Made by a program: the position numbers and the translations under genes. DNA of 64,000 nucleotides from Klebsiella michiganensis (GTDB lineage Bacteria > Pseudomonadota > Gammaproteobacteria > Enterobacterales > Enterobacteriaceae): assembly GCF_002925905.1 (NCBI RefSeq), contig NZ_PRDB01000001.1:434001-498000 (forward strand), in the 5' to 3' direction. Below are positions 28,521 through 38,926 of the stretch, piece after piece (positions within the stretch are counted from its first letter, which is position 1; each line of letters begins with the position of its first letter). The notes beneath the pieces are model-generated. The model was not told the origin of the DNA, ran no database searches, and saw only the letters and a list, made by a program, of their open reading frames with translations.

Positions 28521-29261
28521 TTATTGTAATGCGCGTAGCAGCGCATCGTTGTCGGCGCTATCGGCAACCTGGATATCCTGCCAGCCCAATTCCCTGGCCT
28601 GCTCGGCCAGACGTTCACTGACAACGAAAATGCGACAGCTCAGGAGCCAACGTTCGCGATACCACTGTGGTATTAGCGTCCAGAGCTGCTGCAGCATCTC
28701 GCCGCTGGTGATGACCAGCGTCGAAACCCCGCGAGACTGCCAGCGCATTGCTTCTTCTGCGCCATCGTAGTGCCTTGCACTACGTTGATAACATTCACAA
28801 AAAGTGACATCAGCACCGCGTTCGCGAAGCGTGTCACCGAGTAATTCCCGCCCGCCGTTGCCGCGCAGGATGAGCGCTTTTTTCCCCGCAATGTTTTGTA
28901 ATTCAGGTAATTGTAGCAAGACTTCGCTGATTTCCCGATCTAACGGGTAGCGAACTTGTCGATTACTGACCTTATGCAGGGCCAGCGCGGTGGTGCGGCC
29001 AATGGCAAAATAGTCGGGCGCCGTGGGCCAGCGCAGCCCCTGCTGCTGGAGGCGAGCGTGGGCAAACTCGACGGCATGCTGAGATAGCGCGAAGAGCAAA
29101 TCGCCTGCGGCGAGGCTTGCCAGCTGGCCGCCCAGCTCAGGGAGCTGACGGCCCGGGGTAAACTCAATGAGCGGAAAGCTCCAGGCCACGCGTCCCAGCG
29201 CGCGCAGGCGGCTGACTAACTCTTCGCCTTGCGGCAGCGGACGGGTAACCAGAATGCTCAT
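28521..29261 (-). CDS. hemD: Uroporphyrinogen-III synthase HemD
   Basis: This 246-residue two-domain enzyme cyclises hydroxymethylbilane to uroporphyrinogen III, inverting ring D. Visible: the N-terminal [39 protein letters not shown] near 55, the linker, [32 protein letters not shown] near 125-158, and [14 protein letters not shown]. It overlaps hemC by 4 nt (ATGA), so translation is coupled. Confidence 0.96.
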   Translation of the reverse strand: MSILVTRPLPQGEELVSRLRALGRVAWSFPLIEFTPGRQLPELGGQLASLAAGDLLFALSQHAVEFAHARLQQQGLRWPTAPDYFAIGRTTALALHKVSNRQVRYPLDREISEVLLQLPELQNIAGKKALILRGNGGRELLGDTLRERGADVTFCECYQRSARHYDGAEEAMRWQSRGVSTLVITSGEMLQQLWTLIPQWYRERWLLSCRIFVVSERLAEQARELGWQDIQVADSADNDALLRALQ

Positions 29262-30199
29262 TGAGGCGCTTCTCCTGCGTAGACGACGGCGAGAATGTCG
29301 CGAGCGCCGTTATCCAGAAGTTCTTCGGCAAGGGCGACGCCCAGCGTTTCGGCATCTTCCGGGCGACCGCGCCGCTCGCCGCGTACCGTGTGTGAGCCAT
29401 CCGGCGCGCCAACCAGCGCGCGCAGCCATAGCTCACCGTCGATCAGTTCGGCATAGCTGCCGATAGGTACCTGACAGCCGCCTTCAAGCCGGGTGTTCAT
29501 CGCCCGTTCAGCGCGGACGCGGATGGCCGTTTCCGTATGATTCAGCGGGGCCAGCAGCGTTTTGGTCCATTCGTCGTCAAGGCGACACTCAATGCCGACC
29601 GCGCCCTGGCCGACGGCGGGCAGAGATTGCTCCGGGGACAGCGGTTGACGAATACGCGCCTCAAGGTTCAGGCGCTTAAGCCCTGCGGCGGCCAGAATAA
29701 TGGCGTCGTACTCGCCGCTATCAAGCTTGCCCAGACGCGTGCCAACGTTGCCGCGCAGGGAGCGGATCGTGAGATCCGGCCGCGCGGCGGCCAGCTGACA
29801 CTGACGGCGTAAACTTGAGGTGCCAACGATGCTGCCGTGGGGGAGTTCATCAATGGAAGCGTAGTGATTCGAGACAAAGGCATCGCGCGGATCTTCGCGT
29901 TCACAGATGGTCACCAGCCCCAGCCCTTCGGGAAACTCCACCGGCACGTCCTTCATAGAATGGACGGCAATGTCGGCGCGACCTTCCAGCATGGCCAGCT
30001 CTAACTCTTTCACAAAGAGGCCCTTACCGCCCACTTTTGCAAGGGGCGTATCAAGGATCACGTCGCCGCGGGTGACCATAGGCACCAGCTCAACGGAAAG
30101 CCCCGGATGACAGGACTCCAGGCGCTCTTTCACATAATGTGCCTGCCATAGCGCAAGCGGGCTTTGCCGTGTGGCAATTCTCAAAACTTTGTCTAACAT
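29258..30199 (-). CDS. hemC: Porphobilinogen deaminase (hydroxymethylbilane synthase) HemC
   Basis: This 313-residue enzyme polymerises four porphobilinogens on a dipyrromethane cofactor. Motifs: [14 protein letters not shown], the active-site [12 protein letters not shown] with its catalytic aspartate, [33 protein letters not shown], and the cofactor cysteine in [13 protein letters not shown] near 242. [10 protein letters not shown] at 30199 is the family start; an in-frame ATG 15 nt upstream is rejected. It is the first gene of hemCDXY, divergent from cyaA. Confidence 0.97.
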   Translation of the reverse strand: MLDKVLRIATRQSPLALWQAHYVKERLESCHPGLSVELVPMVTRGDVILDTPLAKVGGKGLFVKELELAMLEGRADIAVHSMKDVPVEFPEGLGLVTICEREDPRDAFVSNHYASIDELPHGSIVGTSSLRRQCQLAAARPDLTIRSLRGNVGTRLGKLDSGEYDAIILAAAGLKRLNLEARIRQPLSPEQSLPAVGQGAVGIECRLDDEWTKTLLAPLNHTETAIRVRAERAMNTRLEGGCQVPIGSYAELIDGELWLRALVGAPDGSHTVRGERRGRPEDAETLGVALAEELLDNGARDILAVVYAGEAPQ

Positions 30200-30398
30200 G
30201 CTTGTTACCGTCATAGTCGACCACTAACCATCCTAACATTGTTGTCTTAGGGATGTTAGTTTTGTGGGGTTAAGGGTCGCGGCCATTTTTTTAGCCTTTC
30301 ATGCGTTTGCGGGTTGCCGCAAACGTAGTGAAGAATTTACACGTAGTAAAGGGTGCTACACTTGTATGTAGCTCATCTTTCTTTACGGTCAATCAGCA

Positions 30399-30420
30399 AG
30401 GTGTTAGATTGATCACGTTT
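30399..30420 (+). promoter_or_regulatory. cyaA: CRP-binding site in the cyaA promoter region
   Basis: The 22-mer AAGGTGTTAGATTGATCACG plus TT resembles the CRP consensus (TGTTA-N6-TCACG) and matches the known repressing CRP site of the E. coli cyaA P2 promoter. The rest of the 346-bp hemC-cyaA gap holds the divergent promoters. The long cyaA leader (30421-30545) is highly conserved in sequence. Confidence 0.8.
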
Positions 30421-30545
30421 TAAACCATTTGTCAGTCAGCAGTTCATCACAACCACACCGACGACGAATGGTGACGGTTTTTGTTGAAATACTGAAACTC
30501 TCCGTACTATTGTACGTCGGGTTTTTGAACATCAGGCGATATGTC

Positions 30546-33095
30546 TTGTACCTCTATATTGAGACACTGAAACAGAGACTGGATGCCATCAACCAATTGC
30601 GCGTGGATCGCGCCCTTGCTGCCATGGGACCCGCTTTCCAGCAGGTTTACAGTCTACTGCCGACATTACTACATTATCATCATCCGCTGATGCCGGGTTA
30701 CCTTGACGGTAACGTTCCCCGTGGCATTTGCCTCTACACGCCTGATGAAACCCAACGTCACTATCTTGATGAACTCGAGCTCAACCGTGGAATGCTGGCC
30801 AAAGAGCCGCCGAAAGGCGAGCTGCCGATCACCGGCCTTTACTCTATGGGTAGTACTTCTTCCGTCGGCCAAAGCTGCTCTTCCGACCTGGATATCTGGG
30901 TTTGCCACCAATCCTGGCTGGATAGCGAAGAGCGCCAGCTGCTGCAGCGCAAATGTAGCCTGCTCGAGAGCTGGGCGGCGTCGCTGGGCGTTGAGGTCAG
31001 CTTCTTCCTGATCGACGAAAACCGCTTCCGCCATAACGAAAGCGGCAGCCTGGGCGGTGAAGACTGCGGCTCAACTCAACACATCCTGCTGCTGGATGAG
31101 TTTTACCGTACCGCGGTGCGCCTGGCCGGGAAGCGTATTCTGTGGAATATGGTGCCGTGCGATGAAGAAGAGCATTACGACGATTACGTGATGAGCCTCT
31201 ACGCGCAGGGCGTGCTGACGCCGAACGAATGGCTGGATCTCGGCGGCCTGAGTTCCCTCTCGGCAGAAGAGTACTTCGGCGCCAGCCTGTGGCAGCTGTA
31301 TAAAAGCATCGACTCGCCCTATAAGGCGGTGCTGAAGACGCTGCTGCTGGAAGCGTACTCCTGGGAGTATCCCAACAACCGTCTGCTGGCGAAAGATATC
31401 AAGCAGCGCCTGCATGATGGTGAAATCGTATCGTTTGGCCTTGACCCTTACTGCATGATGCTGGAGCGCGTCACGCTCTATCTGCAGGCCATCGAAGATG
31501 AAACGCGCCTCGATCTGGTGCGTCGATGTTTCTATTTAAAAGTGTGCGAGAAGCTGAGCCGCGAGCGCGCCTGCGTCGGCTGGCGCCGTGAAGTCGTCAG
31601 CCACCTGGTGAAAGAGTGGGGCTGGGATGAAAAGCGTCTGATGATGCTCGATAACCGGGCCAACTGGAAGATTGACGAAGTCCGTAAAGCGCACAACGAA
31701 CTGCTTGATGCGATGATGCAGAGCTATCGCAACCTGATTCGCTTTGCGCGCCGTAATAACCTGAGCGTTTCCGCCAGCCCGCAGGATATTGGCGTGCTGA
31801 CGCGTAAGCTGTACGCCGCCTTTGAAGCGCTGCCGGGGAAAGTGACCCTGGTAAACCCGCAAATTTCGCCGGATCTGTCTGAGCCGAATCTGACTTTCAT
31901 CCACGTGCCGCCGGGCCGTGCCAACCGTACCGGCTGGTATGTCTATAACCGCGCGCCGGACATGGAGTCGATCATCAGCCATCAGCCGCTGGAATATAAC
32001 CGTTATCTTAATAAGCTGGTGGCCTGGGCCTGGTTTAACGGCCTGCTGACGTCACGTACGCGCCTGTTTATTAAGGGCAACGGCATTGTCGATCTGGCGA
32101 AGCTGCAGGAGATGGTGGCCGATGTGGCGCATCACTTCCCGCTGCGCCTGCCGTCTCCGACGCCGAAAGCGCTGTATAGCCCCTGCGAAATTCGCCACCT
32201 GGCGATTATCGTCAACCTCGAATATGACCCGACGGCGGCCTTCCGCAATCAGGTGGTGCATTTCGACTTCCGCAAGCTGGATGTTTTCAGCTTCGGCGAA
32301 GAGCAAAAGTGCCTGATTGGCAGCATCGATCTGCTGTATCGCAACTCGTGGAACGAGGTGCGTACGCTGCACTTTAACGGCGAGCAGGCGATGATCGAAG
32401 CGCTGAAAACCATTCTTGGCAAGATGCACCAGGACGCCGCGCCGCCGGATAGCGTGGAAGTTTTCTGCTATAGCCAGCATCTGCGCGGCCTGATTCGCAC
32501 TCGCGTGCAGCAGCTGGTGTCTGAATGCGTTGAGCTGCGTCTTTCCAGCACCCGCCAGGATACCGGCCGTTTTAAAGCGCTACGCGTTTCCGGGCAGACC
32601 TGGGGACTCTTCTTCGAGCGTCTTAACGTCTCGGTACAGAAGCTGGAAAACGCCATCGAATTCTACGGCGCGATTTCGCATAACAAACTGCACGGCCTGT
32701 CGGTGCAGGTGGAAACCAACCACGTCAGGCTGCCGCAGGTGGTGGATGGTTTTGCCAGCGAAGGGATTATTCAGTTCTTCTTTGAAGATGCGGATAACGA
32801 TAACGGATTTAACATCTATATCCTTGATGAGAGCAACCGCGCCGAGGTGTATCACCACTGCGAAGGCAGCAAAGAAGAGCTGGTACGCGACGTCAGCCGC
32901 TTCTACTCTTCGTCGCATGACCGCTTTACCTACGGCTCCAGCTTTATCAACTTTAACCTGCCGCAGTTTTATCAAATCGTCGACGTCGACGGTCGCGAAC
33001 AGGTGATCCCGTTCCGCAGCCAGGTGATTGCCGCGGCGACCCTTGCTGCAGGTGAGGATTCCGCGACATCATCGATGTTGCAGCACTACTCATGA
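30546..33095 (+). CDS. cyaA: Adenylate cyclase class I CyaA
   Basis: This 849-residue enzyme makes cAMP from ATP, giving the ligand for CRP. The N-terminal catalytic domain has [20 protein letters not shown] near 102-121 with the metal-binding aspartates 114 and 116. The C-terminal half is the regulatory region that responds to phosphorylated EIIA-Glc. The frame is open from 30429, but the native start is the TTG at 30546 ([22 protein letters not shown]). This is the same inefficient UUG used in E. coli, with a poor Shine-Dalgarno (AGGCGA), and it limits expression. Only the last 20 residues diverge clearly from E. coli. Confidence 0.97.
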   Translation: MYLYIETLKQRLDAINQLRVDRALAAMGPAFQQVYSLLPTLLHYHHPLMPGYLDGNVPRGICLYTPDETQRHYLDELELNRGMLAKEPPKGELPITGLYSMGSTSSVGQSCSSDLDIWVCHQSWLDSEERQLLQRKCSLLESWAASLGVEVSFFLIDENRFRHNESGSLGGEDCGSTQHILLLDEFYRTAVRLAGKRILWNMVPCDEEEHYDDYVMSLYAQGVLTPNEWLDLGGLSSLSAEEYFGASLWQLYKSIDSPYKAVLKTLLLEAYSWEYPNNRLLAKDIKQRLHDGEIVSFGLDPYCMMLERVTLYLQAIEDETRLDLVRRCFYLKVCEKLSRERACVGWRREVVSHLVKEWGWDEKRLMMLDNRANWKIDEVRKAHNELLDAMMQSYRNLIRFARRNNLSVSASPQDIGVLTRKLYAAFEALPGKVTLVNPQISPDLSEPNLTFIHVPPGRANRTGWYVYNRAPDMESIISHQPLEYNRYLNKLVAWAWFNGLLTSRTRLFIKGNGIVDLAKLQEMVADVAHHFPLRLPSPTPKALYSPCEIRHLAIIVNLEYDPTAAFRNQVVHFDFRKLDVFSFGEEQKCLIGSIDLLYRNSWNEVRTLHFNGEQAMIEALKTILGKMHQDAAPPDSVEVFCYSQHLRGLIRTRVQQLVSECVELRLSSTRQDTGRFKALRVSGQTWGLFFERLNVSVQKLENAIEFYGAISHNKLHGLSVQVETNHVRLPQVVDGFASEGIIQFFFEDADNDNGFNIYILDESNRAEVYHHCEGSKEELVRDVSRFYSSSHDRFTYGSSFINFNLPQFYQIVDVDGREQVIPFRSQVIAAATLAAGEDSATSSMLQHYS

Positions 33096-33178
33096 CCCGC
33101 CGCGTAGACCTGTCATTCGGCGCAGGTGAATTTCCCGGGGGCGCTTCGCTTGCCTGGGTTTCGGGGTGATATGGGTTT

Positions 33179-33216
33179 TGTCGCCCGGATACGGCGTTAG
33201 CCGCAATCCGGGGAAC
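33179..33216. repeat. REP-like palindromic unit downstream of cyaA
   Basis: GCCCGGATACGGCGTTAGCCG followed by CAATCCGGGG forms an imperfect hairpin (CCCGGAT / ATCCGGG) of the size and composition of enterobacterial REP units, in the convergent cyaA-cyaY gap. It is a single copy. Family assignment is by appearance only. Confidence 0.55.
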
Positions 33217-33231
33217 TCGAATCACGCGCGT

Positions 33232-33552
33232 TTAGCGAAAACTCACCGCTTCACCGGCCTGCGCGGTCGCCGCCTGTTCCAGCAGATCCCAGAAGGTTTC
33301 GCCGCTGCGGTCGCATACCCACTCGTCGCCTTTCAAGTCGAAATGGTAGCCGCCTTGTTTTGTCGCCAGCCACACCTGGTGCAGCGGCTCCTGGCGGTTG
33401 ATAATAATTTTGCTGCCGTTTTCAAAGCTGATAGTCAGCACGCCGCCGTTGATTTCGCAGTCGATATCGCTGTCGCCATCCCAGTCGTCGAGACGCTCTT
33501 CGATGGTCATCCACAGGGTATCGGCCAGGCGATGGAATTCACTGTCGTTCAT
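33232..33552 (-). CDS. cyaY: Iron-sulfur cluster assembly modulator CyaY (frataxin)
   Basis: This 106-residue bacterial frataxin binds iron and regulates the IscS-IscU cluster machinery. The acidic helix [31 protein letters not shown] is followed by the beta-sheet face [21 protein letters not shown] and the C-terminal [12 protein letters not shown] helix, all like E. coli CyaY. The frame stays open far upstream (to 34203) only because it runs through the neighbouring gene in another frame. It converges on cyaA and lies 44 nt downstream of an inserted MFS gene, so some transcription may come from that unit. Confidence 0.97.
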   Translation of the reverse strand: MNDSEFHRLADTLWMTIEERLDDWDGDSDIDCEINGGVLTISFENGSKIIINRQEPLHQVWLATKQGGYHFDLKGDEWVCDRSGETFWDLLEQAATAQAGEAVSFR

Positions 33553-33596
33553 GGTTCTTTCCCGCTTTTTTGATCGTGGCGGCAGTATAGCGCAAT

Positions 33597-35180
33597 CTAC
33601 GATGACTTCGGCAGATGGCGAAGGCGGATCAGCAGTAGAGACGTCACGATCGCCATCGCCAGCAGCCCGTAACGGGCGCTCAGCATCCGGCTCTGTTGAT
33701 AATGCTGAAGAAGGCCAGAGAGATCGCCGGGCGCCAGGTTTTGTGACTGGATAAGCTGATGGAAAGTCCGATCGCTCGTCCAGGGGATAAACGTGAGATG
33801 GCCGATGGCCTGTCGGGCGGCCAGGCCCATTGCCGGGTCGTGCTGTACCTGATATTTCATCAGGAAGGTCAACACCGTGAGCATGACGGTACTGATTAAC
33901 GCCATTCCTAATGCCTGCCCGATATCGCGCGAGGCGGCCTGAACGCCGCCGGACTGTTCGGCGTGCCGATTCCCTGCGCCAGTGGTAACCAGTATCGGGG
34001 CATTGGCCGCGATGGTGCCCATCCCCGCGCCGATTAAACAAAGCCCTGACGCCATCAGTACAGGGGTAAATCCCGTTACGTGCAGCGCCGCGGCGGCGAC
34101 CAGAGCGCCGGCGATTCCCGCCGTCAGCCCCATCTGGCACTGGCGGCGAGGGTTTCGCTGCTGAATAAACAGCGGCAGGCCCAGCGAACAGGCGGCGAGA
34201 CATATCGCAAAAGGGAGTATCAGCAGCCCTGTTTCCATCGCCGATACGCTTTTAACAATCTGCGCAAAACTCACCACGGTAAAAATAGCCGAACTGTAGG
34301 CAAAAAATATCCAACCGGTGAGATAGAGCCCGTGGCGCACCAGGCGGGTTTTCAGGAAAACCGCGGGGAGCAGAGCGTGGCCGGTGGTGGCTTCAAAATG
34401 ACGTTCCCAGCGCAGCATCATCACCAGCACCATCAGGCCGCAGAGAATAACGAAAGGGGCGGGGCTCAGGCCGAGAACGCTCACTGCCGGGTCGAAGGGC
34501 ATAACCAGTCCCCAGACCGGGATGCGCAGAATACCGAAAATCGTCAGGAACAGCCCCAGGGTGCCTAACAGAAAGCCCGGGGTATCGAAGGCGATAGCGG
34601 CGCGTTTGTTTTCTGATGCCGGGATGATGACGGAGCAGAGCAGGATAAGCAGCGCCAGCAGGCCAAGCGAGGCAAACGCGATGCGCCAGCCGACGTGGTC
34701 CAGCAAATATCCGCATACAATTGGACCACAGGCGAATGAAATGCCGCTGGAGGCGCCCAGAGCGCCAAAGGCGGCAACCCGTCGTCGCTGCTGATACAGG
34801 GCAGAGATCAGGCCAAAAACGGCGGGGATCATCAGGCTACCGCCTATCCCGGCGGTCAGACGCGCGCCCCAGGTGAAGAGCGCGATCGATGGCGAAAAAA
34901 AGGCGCAGGCTTCGGCGAGGATAAAAATCAGGCAGCCGATGCGAAACAGCATTCGCCAACCCCAGATACACCCCAGCATTCCGCCTGCCACCATAAACGT
35001 GCCCGCAATCAACGGATACATGGTATTCGCTGTACTGACCTGCCCAAGCGTGGCGTGCAGATCGTTCATTAGCGCCTGCGTGGCGATACTTAACGTCACG
35101 TTATCGGCGGAAGCCAGAAACTGTGCGCAGCATAAGACAACCAAAGGTAACCAGTTTGTCGGTGTAGGGTTGGTGGTCAC
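33597..35180 (-). CDS. MFS transporter, DHA2-like (14-TM type), first paralogue
   Basis: This 527-residue membrane protein has roughly 14 hydrophobic segments and the drug:H+ antiporter-2 layout. Visible motifs are the N-terminal [25 protein letters not shown], the motif-C-like [17 protein letters not shown] with a [25 protein letters not shown] segment, and [22 protein letters not shown]. It is clearly homologous to the second MFS gene (35267-36943) along its whole length, so the pair looks like an old tandem duplication. An intrinsic terminator precedes it, so it may have its own promoter. No counterpart exists in E. coli between cyaY and lptM. The substrate is unknown. Confidence 0.88.
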   Translation of the reverse strand: MTTNPTPTNWLPLVVLCCAQFLASADNVTLSIATQALMNDLHATLGQVSTANTMYPLIAGTFMVAGGMLGCIWGWRMLFRIGCLIFILAEACAFFSPSIALFTWGARLTAGIGGSLMIPAVFGLISALYQQRRRVAAFGALGASSGISFACGPIVCGYLLDHVGWRIAFASLGLLALLILLCSVIIPASENKRAAIAFDTPGFLLGTLGLFLTIFGILRIPVWGLVMPFDPAVSVLGLSPAPFVILCGLMVLVMMLRWERHFEATTGHALLPAVFLKTRLVRHGLYLTGWIFFAYSSAIFTVVSFAQIVKSVSAMETGLLILPFAICLAACSLGLPLFIQQRNPRRQCQMGLTAGIAGALVAAAALHVTGFTPVLMASGLCLIGAGMGTIAANAPILVTTGAGNRHAEQSGGVQAASRDIGQALGMALISTVMLTVLTFLMKYQVQHDPAMGLAARQAIGHLTFIPWTSDRTFHQLIQSQNLAPGDLSGLLQHYQQSRMLSARYGLLAMAIVTSLLLIRLRHLPKSS

Positions 35181-35205
35181 AGCGTGTTCCTTTTTGATAG
35201 AAACG

Positions 35206-35240
35206 ACAAAACGCGCCCTTCCTCGCGGGAGGGGCGCGTT
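35206..35240 (-). terminator. Intrinsic terminator after the second MFS gene (minus strand)
   Basis: Perfect 9-bp stem AACGCGCCC / GGGCGCGTT (35210-35218 with 35232-35240, plus-strand reading), with TTTTGTCG on the minus strand after the stem. It sits 27 nt past the stop of the upstream MFS gene and 26 nt before the next MFS start. Confidence 0.85.
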
Positions 35241-35266
35241 ATTGTTAGTTATCTTTCGATCTTAAC

Positions 35267-36943
35267 TCAGATTTTCGACTTCTTCGCACGCGGCTCTTCT
35301 CCTGCTGCGTCATCAGAACCCCTGGCGCGGACGGGAAGATTGCGCGTCCCGAATAAAAACAGCAGCGTCATGACCGCGGTGGCGACCATACCCGCTCGCG
35401 TGGCTTTCAGGCGGGCGGTTTTATAGACCTGGTTGAGTTCCGTTACATCCTTCTGATTCACGCCCTGGTCCAGCATCAGCGTTGAGAAACCCGTATCGCT
35501 GAGATAAGGAATAACGGAGAGATTTGCCACCTTCTGCTGTGTATCCTGGCTTAGCGAAGCGTCGTGGCTGGCCATATCCTGTACCGTCATGGTGACCGCC
35601 GTCAGCATCACCATACCGCAAACCGCTACGCCGATTGCCTGGCCGACGTTACGCGAAGTCGCCTGCACGCCGCCGGACTGCTGCGCATCGCGCGCCGGCA
35701 GGGCGCTGGTAACAATATAGCTGGAATAGGCGGAAACGATGCCCATACTGACGCCAATCAGACACATCCCTACCGGCACGATCATGCTGAAATCGGACGG
35801 GCCGAAGCCGAAGATGCACAACACGGAGCCCAGCGTGCCGATGAGCAGCGCGCTCTGGCACATCCGTTTCGGATTCGCGTTTTTCCAGACGATCGGCAGC
35901 CCCAGCGAAAAGACCACGACGCCCAGCGCAAACGGCAGAATGAGCAAGCCGGTTTCAATGCCGTTCAGCCCGGCAACCACCTGTACAAAGCTCACGGTCA
36001 CAAAAATACCGGAACCGTAGGCGAGGAAGATAAACGCCGTCAGATAGAGACCGTTACGCACCTGCGGCGTTGCGAGGAACGACAGCGGGATCAGCGCGCT
36101 GCCGGTGGTGGCTTCGCGATGGCGCTCCCACTTCAGCATAATCGCCAGCACGATCAGGCCAAACAGGACGAGGAACGGCGCCGGGCTAAGACCCATGACG
36201 GTGAACGGCGCGTTAAACGGCGTAAACAGACCCCAGCTCGAGACTTTCAGGAAGCCGAGGATCACGCTGAACAGGCCGATTACGGTCAGGACGACGCCCG
36301 GCAGATCGAACACCACTTTGCGTTCAGGTTTTGCCGGCGTAGGGACCAGGAAGGAGCCGCTGAAGATAACGATGCACAGGCAGGCGATAGCGGCAAACGC
36401 GGCGCGCCAGCCGAGGTGGTCAACCAGCAGGCCGCAAATCAACGGGCCGGCGGCGAAGGAGACGCCGCTTGCCGCGCCGATAGCGCCAAAGGCGATCGCC
36501 TGCTGGCGGCCTTTATAGTTACTGGCGATAAGCCCCAGCACCGAAGGGATCATAAAGCTTCCGCCAATACCGGAAAGCAGACGGGCGCCGTAGGTGAAGA
36601 CCAGCATGTTCGGTGAGAAATAAGCGGTCAGCTCGGCAAGAAACAGCAGCGCGCAGCCGATGCGGAAGGTTTTCTTCCAGCCGACGATAAGCCCGGCCAT
36701 CCCGGCGGCGACCATCAGAGAGCCCGCGGCCAGCGAATACATCGCGTTGGCGATGCTGATGAGATCCATTGACGCGTGCAGGTCTTTGACCAGCGCGCCG
36801 GTAGCGATGCTCAGCGTGGCATTATCGCCGGATGTCGAGAGCTGAGCGAGGCACAGCACCAGCAGCGGCAACCATTTCATCGCCGTATCGGCGGCCGCGT
36901 TGCGCGATATGCCGGGAGAGTTAATTACTGAATTTGTCGTCAT
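35267..36943 (-). CDS. MFS transporter, DHA2-like (14-TM type), second paralogue
   Basis: This 558-residue polytopic protein aligns end to end with the 527-residue MFS protein downstream. Shared stretches include CLAQLSTSGDNATLSIATGAL, YGARLLSGIGGSFMIPSVLGLIAS, GVSFAAGPLICGLLVDHLGWRAAFA, LSPAPFLVLFGL and QQSGGVQATSRNVGQAIG. It has longer polar ends, with an N-terminal extension and a basic C-terminal tail. It is on the same strand as the amidohydrolase upstream, 204 nt away across an ERIC element, so co-transcription is possible. Export of a substrate or product of that hydrolase, or drug efflux, are both plausible; neither can be shown here. Confidence 0.88.
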   Translation of the reverse strand: MTTNSVINSPGISRNAAADTAMKWLPLLVLCLAQLSTSGDNATLSIATGALVKDLHASMDLISIANAMYSLAAGSLMVAAGMAGLIVGWKKTFRIGCALLFLAELTAYFSPNMLVFTYGARLLSGIGGSFMIPSVLGLIASNYKGRQQAIAFGAIGAASGVSFAAGPLICGLLVDHLGWRAAFAAIACLCIVIFSGSFLVPTPAKPERKVVFDLPGVVLTVIGLFSVILGFLKVSSWGLFTPFNAPFTVMGLSPAPFLVLFGLIVLAIMLKWERHREATTGSALIPLSFLATPQVRNGLYLTAFIFLAYGSGIFVTVSFVQVVAGLNGIETGLLILPFALGVVVFSLGLPIVWKNANPKRMCQSALLIGTLGSVLCIFGFGPSDFSMIVPVGMCLIGVSMGIVSAYSSYIVTSALPARDAQQSGGVQATSRNVGQAIGVAVCGMVMLTAVTMTVQDMASHDASLSQDTQQKVANLSVIPYLSDTGFSTLMLDQGVNQKDVTELNQVYKTARLKATRAGMVATAVMTLLFLFGTRNLPVRARGSDDAAGEEPRAKKSKI

Positions 36944-36972
36944 GATCGTGTTCTGTGGTTAATTTCAGGCAA

Positions 36973-37099
36973 TCTACACATCATCCTTCTAGCTGCCTCT
37001 GTGCTGGCTGCCTGCGTTCACCCCGATCGCTTACTGTAGTAAGTGACCGGGGATTCTCTCAGGTGCCGCCTTGATGCAACGTGAATGATTTTGTGCAAT
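36973..37099. repeat. ERIC element between MFS and amidohydrolase genes
   Basis: A 127-bp imperfect palindrome. The left arm is ATCATCCTTCTAGCTGCC and the right arm CAACGTGAATGATTTTGTG. The core TTCACCCCGATCGCTTACTG...AGTAAGTGACCGGGGATT matches the ERIC consensus. Its right arm (TTGATGCAAC-TGAATGATTTTGTG) is shared with the copy next to gppA, so these two belong to one subtype. It lies within the presumed amidohydrolase-MFS transcript. Confidence 0.9.
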
Positions 37100-37147
37100 A
37101 GCTATCCGCCCGACGTCGCCGCCGGGTGGATAATGTTCGCAACAGGA

Positions 37148-38794
37148 TTACTGGATTTGCTGTTTCTTACCGCCCAGCACGGTGCCCCAGACCTTCACAT
37201 CTTTAAGCTGAACCGGCTCGATGGCCTGCGGATCGTCTTCCAGCACGGTGAAGTCGGCATATTTACCGCATTCGATGCTGCCGATCAGATGGTCCATTTT
37301 CATGGTCCATGCCGCGCCGAGGGTCATCGCGTGCAGCGCTTGATCGACGGAGATTTTTTCCGCTTCGCCCAGTACGCGCCCGGATGCCGTCAGGCGGTTC
37401 ACCGCGCACCAGCCGGTGAACAGCGGGTTGATGGGGGTGATGCCGCAATCGCTGTGGAAGGCGAAAGGAATACCGTGGCGCACCGCGCTGCCGCAGGCGT
37501 CCATACGCATTGCGCGCTCCGGGCCCATGGTTTTGCTGTAGTGCTGATCGCCCCAGTAATAGATGTGGTTGCTGAAAAAGTTCACGCCCATACCCATCTC
37601 TTTGATGCGTTTGAACTGATCTTCACGCAGCATCTGCGCGTGCTGCATCACCGCGCGGTGGTTCACTGCCGGAATACGATTCAGGGTTTTCTCGACGGTT
37701 TTAATGAACGCTTCCGAGGCCTCGTCGCCGTTACAGTGGCAGTGAACCTGGTAGCCGCGGGACATGATGTCGTAGACCTGCTGCTCCACCTCTTCCGGCG
37801 TAGCGTTCCACGCGCCGTTGTGGCCATCCAGATAATAGAAGGGCTCCAGCATCCGTCCTGACCCACCCTGGATAGAGCCGTCGAGGAAGATTTTCATCGG
37901 GCCGAAGTGCATTTTTTCGTGCCCGTGACGCATGACGTCCGGGGCGAAATCCAGCGCTTCCTGGAAGGTTTTTTTGACGAAAGGAGGACCGTAGGCCACC
38001 AGCAGACGAATCGGGAAGTCCTCTTCACGGGTCATGCGGATGTAGTTGGTCATCAGCTCGGGATTGCTGAAATCGGTCAGACCCATATCGGCTGCGCTGG
38101 TGCAGCCTGCGCGAAACGCTTCCTGGCCGAAATTGGCGATGGCGATTTCGGTGGTGAGTTCGTCCCAGAAACCATATTTATTCAGGATTGGCCCCATGGC
38201 GGCGAACTCCACCAGCTCGCCGTGCAGCGTACCGTCCTGATTTTTCACCACGCCTTCAATCTGGCAGTCGTCAAATATTCCGCAGTCGTGCAGCGCGGCG
38301 GTATTGGCGCCCATCAGGTGGATGCTCATATGGATAACCGCGACCGGACGGGTGGTTGAGACGCGGTCCAGATGTTCGCGACCCAGCTTTTCGCTGCCGA
38401 AATAAATGGGATCAACGCCCCATGCGATCAGCGGCGCGTGCGGATCGGTCATCTCACGTTCCACCGCCTGCAGCGCGCTGACGACGTCGTCAAAAGAGCG
38501 GCAGCCTTTCCAGACTTTACCGGTATGGTCCGGGCGATCGTAGTAACCCACATAGGGGAATTGCCACATACCGCCGCCGGTGACGTGCGAGTGGGCTTCA
38601 ATCAGGCCGGGCATTAACACTTTATCGGCAAAGGTCTCGTCCAGCTGGTATTCGCCAAAGCCGGTGAGTTCTTCAAGCGTGCCGGTGCCTAAAATACGGT
38701 CGCCGCGCACCGCGACATGGGTGGTCTCCGGGCGGTTCGGGCACATCGTAATGATTTTTTTAGCGGCAAAAATCGTGATTTCTGATGCTGACAT
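37148..38794 (-). CDS. Amidohydrolase-3 family metal hydrolase (YtcJ/AepA-like)
   Basis: This TIM-barrel amidohydrolase has about 548 residues. It shows the N-terminal beta-sandwich strand (ITIFAAKKIITMCPNRP), VLMPGLIEAHSH with the first metal histidines, and MKIFLDGSIQGGSGRM with a candidate bridging lysine. Further histidines are in HCHCNGD and MQHAQML, and the metal aspartate is in FHSDCG. The composite domain ends GKYADFTVLEDDP. The family includes imidases, N-acyl or N-formyl hydrolases and the Erwinia exoenzyme regulator AepA; the substrate cannot be predicted. An alternative ATG lies at 38809; neither start has a strong Shine-Dalgarno. The adjacent MocR-type regulator is divergent and two MFS carriers lie downstream. 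Confidence 0.87.
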   Translation of the reverse strand: MSASEITIFAAKKIITMCPNRPETTHVAVRGDRILGTGTLEELTGFGEYQLDETFADKVLMPGLIEAHSHVTGGGMWQFPYVGYYDRPDHTGKVWKGCRSFDDVVSALQAVEREMTDPHAPLIAWGVDPIYFGSEKLGREHLDRVSTTRPVAVIHMSIHLMGANTAALHDCGIFDDCQIEGVVKNQDGTLHGELVEFAAMGPILNKYGFWDELTTEIAIANFGQEAFRAGCTSAADMGLTDFSNPELMTNYIRMTREEDFPIRLLVAYGPPFVKKTFQEALDFAPDVMRHGHEKMHFGPMKIFLDGSIQGGSGRMLEPFYYLDGHNGAWNATPEEVEQQVYDIMSRGYQVHCHCNGDEASEAFIKTVEKTLNRIPAVNHRAVMQHAQMLREDQFKRIKEMGMGVNFFSNHIYYWGDQHYSKTMGPERAMRMDACGSAVRHGIPFAFHSDCGITPINPLFTGWCAVNRLTASGRVLGEAEKISVDQALHAMTLGAAWTMKMDHLIGSIECGKYADFTVLEDDPQAIEPVQLKDVKVWGTVLGGKKQQIQ

Positions 38795-38926
38795 AGTAGG
38801 CTCAATCATTCAGGGTTCAGAGAGCAATGAAAGGTGTCGCTTTCATCATGAGTATTAATGCGCCTATGCTAATTGTCATATTGGATGTATAACAGGACCA
38901 AAAACCCACGATATTAAGGTGCCAAT

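Noticed and set aside
33232-34203. A 323-residue minus-strand frame containing CyaY as its C-terminus
   Set aside because: The upstream part is an out-of-frame reading of the MFS gene; CyaY starts at 33552, so this is not a fusion.
35564-36616. A 350-residue plus-strand open frame opposite the second MFS gene
   Set aside because: Composition rich in H, R, Q, D with no hydrophobic core; it is the reverse-strand shadow of a membrane protein gene.
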